DNA from: Betaproteobacteria bacterium RIFCSPLOWO2_02_FULL_62_17
GTDB lineage: Bacteria > Pseudomonadota > Gammaproteobacteria > Burkholderiales > SG8-39
DNA: 18,323 nt
NCBI GenBank assembly: GCA_001770355.1
Contig: MEQV01000081.1
Coordinates: 11,601-29,923 of the forward strand
Direction of reading: 5' to 3'
Position numbers and translations under genes: made by a program
Shown: positions 5,817 to 13,592 of the stretch, piece after piece
Numbering within the stretch: position 1 is the stretch's first letter
Layout of the letters: each line of letters begins with the position of its first letter
Notes under the pieces: generated by a model
Seen by the model: the letters and a program-made list of their open reading frames with translations, nothing else
Database searches by the model: none
What the model was told of the DNA's origin: nothing

Positions 5817-6350
5817 TCAGACCGCCCTGGCTGCCCGCGCCGCGGAAGCTGTCGACCATTTGAAAATAAAGAAAACCGCAGCCGCAAAGAGAATCACATA
5901 CCAGGTAAGCGACCACGTGGGCACGGACAGGCCGTATATCGGATCCAGTTGGTGCGCGCACTCGCCGCTGGCAAGGAAAATCTGCGGCAGCAGCTTCGCC
6001 ACGAACATGCCGTTGACAACTTCTTCGATCACGTCGAAGCCGCAGTCGAACATGGGATGGTGAATCACCCAAAGGTGCCGCATTGCCGTGCCCATGCCGG
6101 CGAGCACGGCCAGCAGCATCGCGCCGAGATACGCCAATGCGGCGCGCCGCCCGGGGTTGTGGATTGCGGCGGCGACCGCAATCATTCCGACCAGCAGGAA
6201 CCCTTCCCGCTGCAAGATGCACAGCGGGCAGGGCTTGTGACCGGCAAAGTGCTGCAGCAGCAGCGCCGCCGCAAGCAGCGTAAAAGGCACGATCGCGAAG
6301 GCCTTGAATACCTGCCGGCGATTCAGGTCAGTCAGGTTCATCTTCGGCAT
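5817..6350 (-). CDS. dsbB: Disulfide bond formation protein B
   Basis: A 177-residue inner-membrane protein with four hydrophobic segments, as in DsbB, which reoxidises periplasmic DsbA and passes electrons to quinone. The four essential cysteines are present: C41 and C44 in KPCPLC (first periplasmic loop) and C103 (FDCGF) and C131 (GECAHQ) in the second loop, nearly the same numbering as E. coli (41, 44, 104, 130). The quinone-proximal R48 equivalent is in CILQRE. The ATG at 6350 overlaps the TGA of the hydrolase gene by one base (TGATG), which argues for this start and for coupled translation; ATG 6341 is an alternative. No dsbA is nearby. Confidence 0.93.
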   Translation of the reverse strand: MPKMNLTDLNRRQVFKAFAIVPFTLLAAALLLQHFAGHKPCPLCILQREGFLLVGMIAVAAAIHNPGRRAALAYLGAMLLAVLAGMGTAMRHLWVIHHPMFDCGFDVIEEVVNGMFVAKLLPQIFLASGECAHQLDPIYGLSVPTWSLTWYVILFAAAVFFIFKWSTASAARAARAV

Positions 6351-8059
6351 CACTCCCGCTGCGCGCCCCCGCCGGCCGCCGGAATGACCGGAAGCAGCAG
6401 GTGCGAAGGATATTCCGGCGTGTGATGGATGGTGTAGCGCGTCTCGCGGGCGGGCGTAAGGTGGTTGGACAGGCGGTAGATGTAGCTCGTGCCTTCCCAG
6501 GGCGCATCCTGCGCCTTCACCATCAGTTCCAAGCGGTGCCCGGTCTTGAACACCCAGCAGGTATCGCAAATCTCAATTGCATACTCGCCCACCCGGCCGG
6601 GCTCGATCGGCGTGACCTGGGTGTGGGGATGGAAGGGTTTCCAGGGTTTGGACTTGCCCGCGTCGATTTCGCGATGCGAAGCCTTCAGCCAACCGATCGA
6701 CACGCGCTTTGCCGTTCCGTCCCGATCAATGTCATTCAGCTCGACGATCCAATGCGCATCGGGCGTGCTGAGCGAGGCGTACAGGGTAAGCGCGATCGGG
6801 CCGGTGATCTCGATGTTTTCGGCAAGCGGCTCGGTCGTGTATCGCAGCGACGGAACTTTCCCACCGGGCTGCAGGCCCACCGCGTTGGCGAATTGCTCGG
6901 GCCGCTCGTTCCATCCCGGCGCATCCCACTGCAATCGCCCCTGGACGCTCAAGTGCAGCTTGGTCCAGCGCGTGCGCGCGAGCGGCCATTCCTGCTCGTC
7001 GCGCCACTCGCCGGTTCCCTGCACCAGCACACGGATCGGCGCTTCGTCCATGAGCCCGGTGTCGATGCCTTTGAGCCAATGCTCGTACCACCTGAGCACG
7101 ATGTCGTGGTTCTCGTGCCAGGGACGATTGAAGCCGACGCCCGACTCGGGCAGGGTAATCATCAGCTTCTTGGGCGCATCGACGCTCTGGTAGGCACTGA
7201 AGGCGCCGGGCAGGTGAATGTACTGCGCGGTCCAGCGCGACAGGAAGTAGCAGGGAATCCTGATCTTGTCGAACTTGGTGTACGCGGACCTCTCCCAGTA
7301 GTAGGGCCCGTCCAAAGGGTGTACCAGGACATCGAAGAAGTGCGGATTCTTGTCGCGCCACTTGAGCGTCTTGTACAGGCGCGGGTGGCTCCTCACGTCG
7401 GGATGTTCGAGCAGGGCTTCGACGATCGGCTTTACCTCGGCAGCGGGGCTGGGACTGCGATCCGCGTGATTCACCACCAGGCTCGAATCCCACCATGTGG
7501 ACAGGAACGAAAGGTGCAACAGGCCGCCGTGGTAGCCCCAGTGGCGATACATGTCGGTCGCCGCGTCGATGGGGAAAATGGCCTTGAGGTGCGGCGGGTT
7601 CTGCGCCGCGACCAGCAGTTGAATCATGCCGAAATACGACATGCCGAGCATTCCCACCTTGCCGTTGCACCAGGGCTGGCTGGCGATCCACTCGACCAGG
7701 TCGTAGCCGTCCTGCTGCTCGCGCTCGCCAAACACGCCGTACTCGCCCTCGGACACGCCGGTGCCGCGCGACTCGGCGATGACGTGCGCGTAGCCGCGCG
7801 CGACGAAGTACGCCGTATCGCCCGCCTCGATGCCGCCGTTGCCGAGGTCCCGGTCGGTGGGGAATTCGAAGATCGGCAGGCTCTGCACATCCTTCGCGTA
7901 AGGCGAGATGCCCAGCAGCGCCGGCACTTTTTCGCCGCACTCGGGTCGATACACGTCCACGGCGATGCGCACGCCGTCGCGCATGGTGACGAAGACATCC
8001 TTTTCCGCTTTCAGCCCGTACTTAGGCTGCGAGACCTGGTCGTGCCAATCTTCGCTCAT
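6350..8059 (-). CDS. CocE/NonD family alpha/beta-hydrolase (S15-type)
   Basis: A 569-residue protein of the X-Pro dipeptidyl-peptidase/cocaine-esterase family. Residues 15-350 form the alpha/beta-hydrolase domain: DVFVTMRDGVRIAVDVYRP (22-39, the standard start), AESRGTGVSEGEYG (95-108), and the nucleophile elbow GMLGMSYFG with Ser141. The C-terminal part (about 360-560) is the jelly-roll PepX_C domain, with SIGWLKASHRE and PGRVGEYAIEI. No signal peptide is seen, so the protein should be cytosolic. Substrates of this family range from esters to amides and peptides and cannot be told here. ATG 8059 follows GGAG at a 6-nt spacing. It is the first gene of a two-gene unit with dsbB, an odd functional pairing. 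Confidence 0.9.
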   Translation of the reverse strand: MSEDWHDQVSQPKYGLKAEKDVFVTMRDGVRIAVDVYRPECGEKVPALLGISPYAKDVQSLPIFEFPTDRDLGNGGIEAGDTAYFVARGYAHVIAESRGTGVSEGEYGVFGEREQQDGYDLVEWIASQPWCNGKVGMLGMSYFGMIQLLVAAQNPPHLKAIFPIDAATDMYRHWGYHGGLLHLSFLSTWWDSSLVVNHADRSPSPAAEVKPIVEALLEHPDVRSHPRLYKTLKWRDKNPHFFDVLVHPLDGPYYWERSAYTKFDKIRIPCYFLSRWTAQYIHLPGAFSAYQSVDAPKKLMITLPESGVGFNRPWHENHDIVLRWYEHWLKGIDTGLMDEAPIRVLVQGTGEWRDEQEWPLARTRWTKLHLSVQGRLQWDAPGWNERPEQFANAVGLQPGGKVPSLRYTTEPLAENIEITGPIALTLYASLSTPDAHWIVELNDIDRDGTAKRVSIGWLKASHREIDAGKSKPWKPFHPHTQVTPIEPGRVGEYAIEICDTCWVFKTGHRLELMVKAQDAPWEGTSYIYRLSNHLTPARETRYTIHHTPEYPSHLLLPVIPAAGGGAQRE

Positions 8060-8071
8060 CGCTGCTCCGGC

Positions 8072-8098
8072 AGAATAAAATCAAGTAGAGTGTATCAA
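8072..8098 (-). promoter_or_regulatory. Possible sigma-70 promoter of the hydrolase-dsbB unit
   Basis: On the minus strand TTGATA (8098-8093) is followed after 15 nt by TATTCT (8077-8072), in the 126-bp gap between divergent genes. Both hexamers are reasonable but the spacer is 2 nt shorter than ideal. The hydrolase start is 12 nt downstream of the -10-like box. Confidence 0.3.
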
Positions 8099-8185
8099 GG
8101 ACGCGGGCACGAAATACAATGTGCGCCCGCCGCGTTCACCCGCCACGCGACACGCGTGCCCGATTCGTATTGATTGGGAGCCTTC

Positions 8186-8740
8186 ATGACGCGCATTGCA
8201 AGCATTGCCCCCGAACGCATGAGCGAAGCCCAGCGTCATCTGCACGAGCGCGTGGCGAAAACCGGACGCGGCGCAAGCGGAGGACCCTGGGCGGTGCTGC
8301 TGCACGTACCCGAAGTCGGCGAGCGGCTTGCCGCAGTGGTCGAGCAACTCATGGCGGAGACGCGCGTCGCGCAGAAACTCAAGCGCCTCGCGGTCCTGAC
8401 CATCGCGCAGGCGTATGGCGCCCAATACGAATGGGCGGTGCACGAGCCGCGCGCGCGCTTTTTCGGCCTCGACGAAACAATCATCGAAGCACTGCGCACC
8501 GGGGCGCGTCCCGAATTCCTCGATGCGAACGACGCCCTGGTCTATACGCTCGCGCGGCAGCTCGCTCACGAACACGCCCTGGACACGGCACTGCACCAAC
8601 AAGCGGTGCGCGCGCTTGGCGATGAAGCGGTGGTCGAGTTGGTCGCGCTGGTGGGCTTTTATATCGGGCTCGCGGTGCTGCTGGTCGCCTACGACGTGCC
8701 GGCGCCCGACGGGGCGACCCCGCTGCCTGCGCGCGCTTGA
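8186..8740 (+). CDS. Carboxymuconolactone decarboxylase family protein
   Basis: A 184-residue protein with one CMD/AhpD-like helical domain. The conserved block is residues 68-100: LAVLTIAQAYGAQYEWAVHEPRA, with the YEW..H signature of the non-peroxidase subgroup, followed by FGLDETIIEALR. The CxxC redox pair of AhpD is absent, so a peroxidase role is unlikely. Members of this subgroup are often found near aromatic or CoA-dependent catabolism genes, but actual substrates are mostly unknown. I chose ATG 8186 because GGGAG lies 5 nt upstream; TTG 8174 is an alternative. It diverges from the CocE-type hydrolase and is followed by a convergent Bug binding protein 20 bp away. Confidence 0.87.
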   Translation: MTRIASIAPERMSEAQRHLHERVAKTGRGASGGPWAVLLHVPEVGERLAAVVEQLMAETRVAQKLKRLAVLTIAQAYGAQYEWAVHEPRARFFGLDETIIEALRTGARPEFLDANDALVYTLARQLAHEHALDTALHQQAVRALGDEAVVELVALVGFYIGLAVLLVAYDVPAPDGATPLPARA

Positions 8741-8760
8741 TCCCGCGCAAGGTTTCCGGC

Positions 8761-9738
8761 CTACTCGGGTCTGACCCCGGCCGCCTTGGCCGCCTCGCCG
8801 TAGACCTCGTAGCCGCGCTTGATAGAGGCGGCGAATTGCTCGGGCGTGTTGCCGATCACAAACATTCCCGATTCATCGAACCTGGCTTTGACCTCCGGCG
8901 CGTTGAGCGCCTTGACGATCTCGGTATGGAGGCGCGCGAGAATCGGCGGCGGCAAGCCCCGCGGTCCGAAAAAACCGAACCAGGAAGCCGGTTTCTCGAA
9001 TGAGGGAACGGTTTCGCTGACCGTCGGAACATCGGTAAAACGTGGATGGCGCGTGCGTTCGAGCACGCCGAGCAGCCGGATTTTTCCCGCGCGCACGTTG
9101 GGCATCACCGAGGCAACGGTTGAGAAGGACACTTCGATCTGCCCGCTGACCACCGCGGTAAGCGAGGAAGGAGCGCTCTTGTAAGGGACGTGCACCATGT
9201 CCAGGCCCGCGGCCTGCTTCAGGCGCTCGGCCGCGAAATGGTAGGTTGAGCCGATCCCGGCGCTGCCGTAGGAGAGCTTTCCCGGATTGCGCCTGACGTA
9301 CTCAATGAATTCTTTCATCGAGCCAGCCGGTACCGCAACATGCACCACGATGCAGGTTGCCGGCTCGACTGCCGCGGTGATCGGCGTGAAATCCTTCACC
9401 GGATCAAAGGGCATGTTTTTCAACAGGAACACGCTGGTGATATGCGTGCTCGGCGTGGTGAAAAGCAGCGTGTAGCCGTCGGGCTGGGCGCGCGACACCA
9501 TTTCCGCGCCGATCATGCCATTGGCACCCGCCCGGTTCTCGATCACCACTGGCTGTCCCAGTCCTTCGCTCATTTTCGGCGTCATCTGGCGTACGGCGAA
9601 GTCCACGCCCGCCGCGCCGGGTTCAAAGGGCACCATCAGGCGGATCGGCTTAGCCGGAAAGGACTGGGCAAGCGCGGCCGGCGCCAGCGCGCATGCGCCG
9701 CCGCCGATGAGCAGCACGAGGCTCGCGAGTCGTTTCAT
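8761..9738 (-). CDS. Bug/TctC-type tripartite tricarboxylate transporter substrate-binding protein
   Basis: A 325-residue periplasmic solute receptor. It has a Sec signal peptide (MKRLASLVLLIGGGACALAP... cut after ALAQ), then the family start FPAKPIRLMVPFEPGAAGVD, an ENRAGANGMIGAEMV segment (the nucleating loop), PDGYTLLFTTPSTH, LSYGSAGIGSTYH and the closing NTPEQF...AGVRPE. The ATG at 9738 is preceded by GGGAG at a 6-nt spacing and begins a better signal peptide than the ATG 42 nt upstream. No membrane subunits (TctA/TctB type) occur in the window, so it is an orphan receptor, as is very common in Burkholderiales; these often bind organic acids. The ligand is unknown. Confidence 0.93.
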   Translation of the reverse strand: MKRLASLVLLIGGGACALAPAALAQSFPAKPIRLMVPFEPGAAGVDFAVRQMTPKMSEGLGQPVVIENRAGANGMIGAEMVSRAQPDGYTLLFTTPSTHITSVFLLKNMPFDPVKDFTPITAAVEPATCIVVHVAVPAGSMKEFIEYVRRNPGKLSYGSAGIGSTYHFAAERLKQAAGLDMVHVPYKSAPSSLTAVVSGQIEVSFSTVASVMPNVRAGKIRLLGVLERTRHPRFTDVPTVSETVPSFEKPASWFGFFGPRGLPPPILARLHTEIVKALNAPEVKARFDESGMFVIGNTPEQFAASIKRGYEVYGEAAKAAGVRPE

Positions 9739-9941
9739 TGTCGCTCCCAAAAGATCTTGTCTTACGGAATCCTGTTTCATCGCGTTGCCTCGACCAGCAC
9801 GAACTATAAGGGAATCCTAGCCAGAAATCCGCGCGATGCGCCGGACCGGTGAAAAACATGCGCTCGGCAAGCTATCATCTGCGTCGGCGCCGGGCGTGCG
9901 ATGCGGCTCGAACTTTTTCATGGGTTCTCATAGGATACAAC

Positions 9942-10463
9942 ATGCAATCTAAAAACTCTCGCGCACCGCTCGCGGTGGACGTAGCGGTCGTGGGTAGCGG
10001 CGGAGCGGGTCTCGCCGCGGTACTCGAGGCAAGGCGTGCCGGGGCAAGCGTCGCGCTCATCGAGAAAGCCGGCGCGCTCGGCGGCGCGACGATGCTCTCG
10101 GGCGGCGGCTGCTTGATCGCCGGCAGTCCGCTGCAGGAAAAGCAGGGCATTCACGATTCCGCCGATCTCGCTTACGAAGACCGGATCAAGTGGGGCGAGG
10201 GCGCGGCGGACCCGACGCCACCGGAGAGGGACACGTGCTGGCGCGTGGGCGGCACAGGAAGCAGGTTTCGGCGCTGGGTTTCAAGGGAAACCAATCCAGG
10301 GCTTGCTTCACACCGGCACATGATTTTTGCCAATGCATTGCGTGGCGGTACTACAAGCGTGATGTCGCCCGATGCCAATTATGTCCAACTCCGGACGATT
10401 GACGATGATTGGACCCGGGCTTACCGGGTAAATGAAGCCGTTGGCTTGTTATGCGTGTTCTGA
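9942..10463 (+). pseudogene. Truncated FAD-dependent flavoprotein (N-terminal Rossmann part only)
   Basis: The start is normal (ATG 9942 after AGGA) and the first 90 or so residues are the N-terminus of a fumarate reductase/succinate dehydrogenase-type flavoprotein: VDVAVVGSGGAGLAAVLEAR (dinucleotide GxGGxG motif), ALIEKAGALGGATMLSGGG (with the FAD-contacting Glu, and the GG.T..SGG loop), then DSADLAYEDRIKWGEGAAD. Homology stops near 10209. The remaining open frame to 10463 reads as low-similarity sequence; a full enzyme has about 450-580 residues. In another frame (from about 10208) the words TGEGHVLARG resemble the TG.GH..A motif found later in these enzymes, so the gene may have an internal deletion with a frameshift. 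It is not expected to be functional. Confidence 0.78.
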
Positions 10464-10470
10464 CTATAGT
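10441..10470 (+). promoter_or_regulatory. Sigma-70-like promoter giving a leaderless transcript
   Basis: TTGGCT (10441-10446) and TATAGT (10465-10470) are 18 nt apart. The expected start of transcription, about 7 nt after the -10 box, falls at 10477, which is the ATG of the next gene. No Shine-Dalgarno precedes that ATG. Confidence 0.5.
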
Positions 10471-10476
10471 GGCGGC

Positions 10477-10797
10477 ATGAAACACGACCACGCCTTCCGC
10501 GAACGCCAAAGCCTCGCGCTCAACGGCGCGGTCGCGCGGCGCCTTTCCAGCGATCCGCGATTGGTGCTGGAACGCGCAAGGCGCACGCTCGCGCGCTGGA
10601 AATCGATGCCGGGTGTCTGGTGCATTGATCTGGCGACGTGGGAAAGAATTCTCGACATAGCCGACGTCGCCGAAGTTCATCGCCTGTTGACAGGAACCGA
10701 TGAATTTGCGATCAGGCTTCGCCAATCGTCGCCGTTCTCGGTGCAACTTTCGCCGCGGGAGAGATGGAGAATTTTGCGTGAATCGCCGCCAGCTTGA
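10477..10797 (+). CDS. Antitoxin-like protein (106 aa), partner of a nucleotidyltransferase-type toxin
   Basis: A 106-residue, mostly helical, Arg-rich protein. Its N-terminus (HDHAFRERQSLALNGAVARR) and C-terminus (LRQSSPFSVQLSPRERWRIL) match, from memory, a family of short proteins encoded just upstream of DUF6036-type nucleotidyltransferases, read as antitoxins of type II toxin-antitoxin modules. Support here comes from the next frame: from GTG 10778, overlapping by 20 nt, it reads VNRRQLEHLLRAAGGI, a typical start of such a nucleotidyltransferase, but this is cut off. The gene is thus likely an orphan antitoxin. A promoter at 10441-10470 fits a leaderless mRNA. The family assignment is recalled, not searched; alternatively it is an unassigned small protein. 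Function of antitoxin without toxin is unknown. Confidence 0.6.
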   Translation: MKHDHAFRERQSLALNGAVARRLSSDPRLVLERARRTLARWKSMPGVWCIDLATWERILDIADVAEVHRLLTGTDEFAIRLRQSSPFSVQLSPRERWRILRESPPA

Positions 10798-10837
10798 GCA
10801 CCTGCTGCGCGCGGCCGGTGGTATCCCGCGAAACACC
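10778..10837 (+). pseudogene. N-terminal stub of a DUF6036-like nucleotidyltransferase toxin gene
   Basis: GTG 10778 overlaps the end of the antitoxin-like gene and encodes VNRRQLEHLLRAAGGIPRN, which resembles the start of DUF6036-type nucleotidyltransferases. The usual next element (a strand with VIGSQAIL, then the NTase aspartates) is missing; the sequence runs straight into the acyl-CoA synthetase start at 10845. The breakpoint is near 10837. Confidence 0.5.
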
Positions 10838-10844
10838 TTCCGTC

Positions 10845-12761
10845 ATGACGATTCCGCCCATCCCCACATCGCACCCCCCGATCCGCGGCATTGCCGATAT
10901 CGAGGCGCTGGAGCGTCCGCCGCTCGAGTCGAACGTCTGGTCCTGGGACGTGAACGACTGGATCCGCCGCGGCTGGAACCACGACCCGGACAAGGTCGCG
11001 ATCCGTTTTCTCGAGAACGCGCACCCGGACGACGTTGCGCTCGAGATCACCTACGCGGAACTGCGCCACCGCGCCAACCAGGCAGCCAACCTGTTCCATT
11101 CGCTGGGCGTGCGGCACGGCGACGCGGTGGTGTTCCTGATGCCCTCGCTCCCCGAGCTCTACATCATCCAGTACGCCGCGCTGGCGGCGGGTGTCGCCTG
11201 CTGCATCAACTGGATGCTCAAAGCCGAGACCATCGCCCACCTGATCGAGGCGGCGAAGGCGAAAGTGGTGCTCGCGCTCGGCCCCGCGCCGGGCTTCGAG
11301 ATCTGGGAAAACCTCGAATCGATCCGTGCTCGCATTCCCGCGGGTGCGACCGTGCTTTCGGTGCACATGCAGGGCGGAAGAAAACTGGAAGACTCCGACT
11401 TCCAGACCCGCGCCGCTAAGCAGCCCGGCGATCAGCTCGCATTCGAGCGCCATGCGGGCGCGGACGACCTCGCCGCCTACGTGCACTCGGGCGGCACCAC
11501 CGGCGCGCCGAAGCTGGTGCGGCTGCCGCACCGCGGCTTCGCGTTCAAATGCTGGGCGGCCACGCTCGCCTGGGACCTCACGCCCAAGGACACGGTGTTC
11601 ACCGGCAATCCGCTGTTTCACATCGCGGGTTTTTTCAGCCGGGGCATCCAGCCGGTCGCCAACGGCATGGGCATGGTGATTCCGAGCGCGATGGGCGCGC
11701 GCAACAAAAATTTCGTCACCCACCACTGGAAGCTGATCGAGCGCTTTCGCATCACGCAGTTCTCGGCGGTGCCGGCGACGCTCTCGTTACTGGCCAAGAG
11801 TCCGCCGCACGGCGAAGATCTGTCGTCGCTTCGGCCCTGGGGCATGACGGGCTCCGCGCCCCTGCCGGTCGAGGTGTCCAAGGCGATCGAAGCCTCGATC
11901 GGCGTGCGCATGATCAGCACCTACGGCGCGACCGAATATACCCAGAACGTGACCCAGGCGCCGCGCAACGGCGAAGTGCGTTTCGGTTCCTGCGGCATCC
12001 GGCTGCCGCACACCCACGTCAAGGCCGTGAAGCTCGACCGTCACGGCGAAGTCGAGCGCGAATGCGACATCGGCGAGCCGGGCGTGCTGATCCTGAAAGG
12101 CCCCGGCATCACCCCGGGATACGTGGACCCGAAGCACAACCTGAACCTGTTCACGCGCGAGGGCTGGTTCAAGGCAGGCGATCTGGGCCGCTTCGACGCC
12201 GGGGGCTACCTGTGGCTGACCGGCCGGGCGCGCGACCTGATCATCCGCGGCGGCCACAATATCGAACCCGCGATCATCGAGGAAGCGCTGGTGCAGCACC
12301 CGCAGGTGGTGCTCGCAGCCGCGGTCGGCAAGCCCGACGCCTACGCGGGCGAACTGCCGATGGCCTACGTGCAGTTGATCGACGGCGCCACGGTGAGCGG
12401 CGAAGAACTCGCCGCCTTCGCATTCGAGCGCATCAGCGAGCGCGCCGCCGCGCCCAAGGACGTGGTGGTGCTCGAGAAGATCCCGCTCACCGACGTGCAG
12501 AAACCCGCGAAGGTGGTGTTGCGGCATGACGCGGCACGGCGCGTGTTCAGCGCTCTCATGGCCGAGACTTTCGGCGGGGCCGTTCGGAACGGCGCGCAGG
12601 TCGCGGTGGAAGTGGGTCCGCACCAGACCCAAGGAACCTGCGTCACCTTCCGGGTCGGCGGCACTGCCGGCGCGAACCGCGCCGCGATCGAGGAAAAGAT
12701 TCGAAGCGCAATGAAGCCCTATCCCCATTTTTTCATCATTGAATGGAAGCAAACACCATGA
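10845..12761 (+). CDS. Acyl-CoA synthetase (AMP-forming)
   Basis: A 638-residue adenylate-forming enzyme that would activate a carboxylic acid to its CoA thioester via an acyl-AMP. Core motifs are present: A3 P-loop HSGGTTGAPK (214-223), a GNPLFHIAGFF strand (254-264), A5 STYGATEY (358-365), A7 GWFKAGDLGRF (440-450) and A8 GRARDLIIRGGHNI (460-473). Near the A10 position the sequence is PLTDVQKPAK (547-556), so K553 or K556 is the likely catalytic lysine. A C-terminal extension of about 70 residues follows, as in a long subgroup of these enzymes. The ATG at 10845 lacks a clear Shine-Dalgarno and sits 8 bp after a gene breakpoint, so the native promoter may have been lost. It overlaps the next gene by 4 nt. 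The acid substrate is unknown. Confidence 0.9.
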   Translation: MTIPPIPTSHPPIRGIADIEALERPPLESNVWSWDVNDWIRRGWNHDPDKVAIRFLENAHPDDVALEITYAELRHRANQAANLFHSLGVRHGDAVVFLMPSLPELYIIQYAALAAGVACCINWMLKAETIAHLIEAAKAKVVLALGPAPGFEIWENLESIRARIPAGATVLSVHMQGGRKLEDSDFQTRAAKQPGDQLAFERHAGADDLAAYVHSGGTTGAPKLVRLPHRGFAFKCWAATLAWDLTPKDTVFTGNPLFHIAGFFSRGIQPVANGMGMVIPSAMGARNKNFVTHHWKLIERFRITQFSAVPATLSLLAKSPPHGEDLSSLRPWGMTGSAPLPVEVSKAIEASIGVRMISTYGATEYTQNVTQAPRNGEVRFGSCGIRLPHTHVKAVKLDRHGEVERECDIGEPGVLILKGPGITPGYVDPKHNLNLFTREGWFKAGDLGRFDAGGYLWLTGRARDLIIRGGHNIEPAIIEEALVQHPQVVLAAAVGKPDAYAGELPMAYVQLIDGATVSGEELAAFAFERISERAAAPKDVVVLEKIPLTDVQKPAKVVLRHDAARRVFSALMAETFGGAVRNGAQVAVEVGPHQTQGTCVTFRVGGTAGANRAAIEEKIRSAMKPYPHFFIIEWKQTP

Positions 12762-13546
12762 GCGCAGAACCCGAAATCCTCCAGGTCGAGGCCAGCCCGC
12801 GCGGCGTGGTCATGCTGACCCTCAACCGGCCCGAAGTCTCGAACGCCATCCACCAGGACATGATCGACCGCCTCGGCGCGGAATTCGCGCGCCTCGGCCG
12901 CGACGATTCGGTGCGCGCCATCGTGATCCGCGGCAACGGCAAGCACTTCTCCGGCGGTGCCGACGTGCGCTGGCACGGCAAGCGCCCGCCCGAAGACTCG
13001 AAGGCACCGCCGCTTTCGGTTTTCCAGCTCTGCGACAACATCCGCACCATGCCCCAACCCACCATCGCGCTGGTGCACGGCGGCTGCATCGGCAGCGCGC
13101 TCGGCATCGCCTCGTGCTGCGACATCCTGATCGCGTCGCATAGCGCCTTCTTCTCCATCCCCGAAGTGCGCATCGGATTCTCGCCGGGCATCGACTCCTC
13201 GAAGATGTTCTCGCGCGCCATCGGCGTTCGCAATTTCCGCCGCTACGCGATGACCGGCCAGCGCTTCAGCGCCGAGGACGCGCTGCGCATGGGCCTCGCG
13301 CACCAGCTGGTCGAGCCTCACCACATGGAAAAGGCGCTGAGCAACCAGATCGAGGAAATCCTGCTCGCGGCACCGGGCGCCCAGCGCAAGGCGAAGGCCA
13401 TGGCCGACGCGCTCAACCCGCCGCTGCCCGAGGCCGTGAAGGACATCGGGCACCTGTTCGTGAATCCGCTGGCGACGCCGGAGTCGGTCGAGGGCCATAA
13501 GAGTTTCCTCGAGAAGCGCAAACCCAACTGGTATCCGCGGCGCTGA
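12758..13546 (+). CDS. Enoyl-CoA hydratase/isomerase (crotonase) family protein
   Basis: A 262-residue crotonase-fold protein. Seen are the start VVMLTLNRPEVSNAI (17-31), the first oxyanion-hole segment HFSGGADV (63-70), the second one VHGGCIGSALGIASCCD (106-122) and IPEVRIGFSPG (134-144). The glutamate equal to Glu164 of rat mitochondrial hydratase is E136 (IPE), but the Glu144 position is G116 in my alignment, so simple syn-hydration of 2-enoyl-CoA is doubtful; an isomerase, hydrolase or special hydratase role is possible. The ATG at 12758 overlaps the synthetase stop (ATGA) and has GGAAG 8 nt before it; ATG 12743 is a less likely start. With the synthetase it forms a two-gene unit: acid activation followed by a step on the acyl-CoA. 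Confidence 0.9.
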   Translation: MSAEPEILQVEASPRGVVMLTLNRPEVSNAIHQDMIDRLGAEFARLGRDDSVRAIVIRGNGKHFSGGADVRWHGKRPPEDSKAPPLSVFQLCDNIRTMPQPTIALVHGGCIGSALGIASCCDILIASHSAFFSIPEVRIGFSPGIDSSKMFSRAIGVRNFRRYAMTGQRFSAEDALRMGLAHQLVEPHHMEKALSNQIEEILLAAPGAQRKAKAMADALNPPLPEAVKDIGHLFVNPLATPESVEGHKSFLEKRKPNWYPRR

Positions 13547-13564
13547 ATTCACCCCCGGCACATC

Positions 13565-13585
13565 GACAGCACGGTGATTGCTGTC
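13565..13585. terminator. Hairpin between convergent genes, possible weak terminator
   Basis: A perfect 7-bp inverted repeat (GACAGCA, loop CGGTGAT, TGCTGTC) lies 18 bp after the crotonase stop and 8 bp beyond the end of the convergent CoA-transferase stub. No T-tract follows on either strand, so termination would be inefficient or Rho-assisted. Confidence 0.4.
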
Positions 13586-13592
13586 ATGATGC

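Noticed and set aside
8080..8098. TCAAG direct repeat with 9-nt spacer in the divergent promoter gap
   Set aside because: Too short and too common to call an operator without comparison.
6401..8173. 590-codon open frame on the plus strand opposite the hydrolase
   Set aside because: Mirror frame of a motif-rich hydrolase; no domain, and it extends through the divergent promoter gap.
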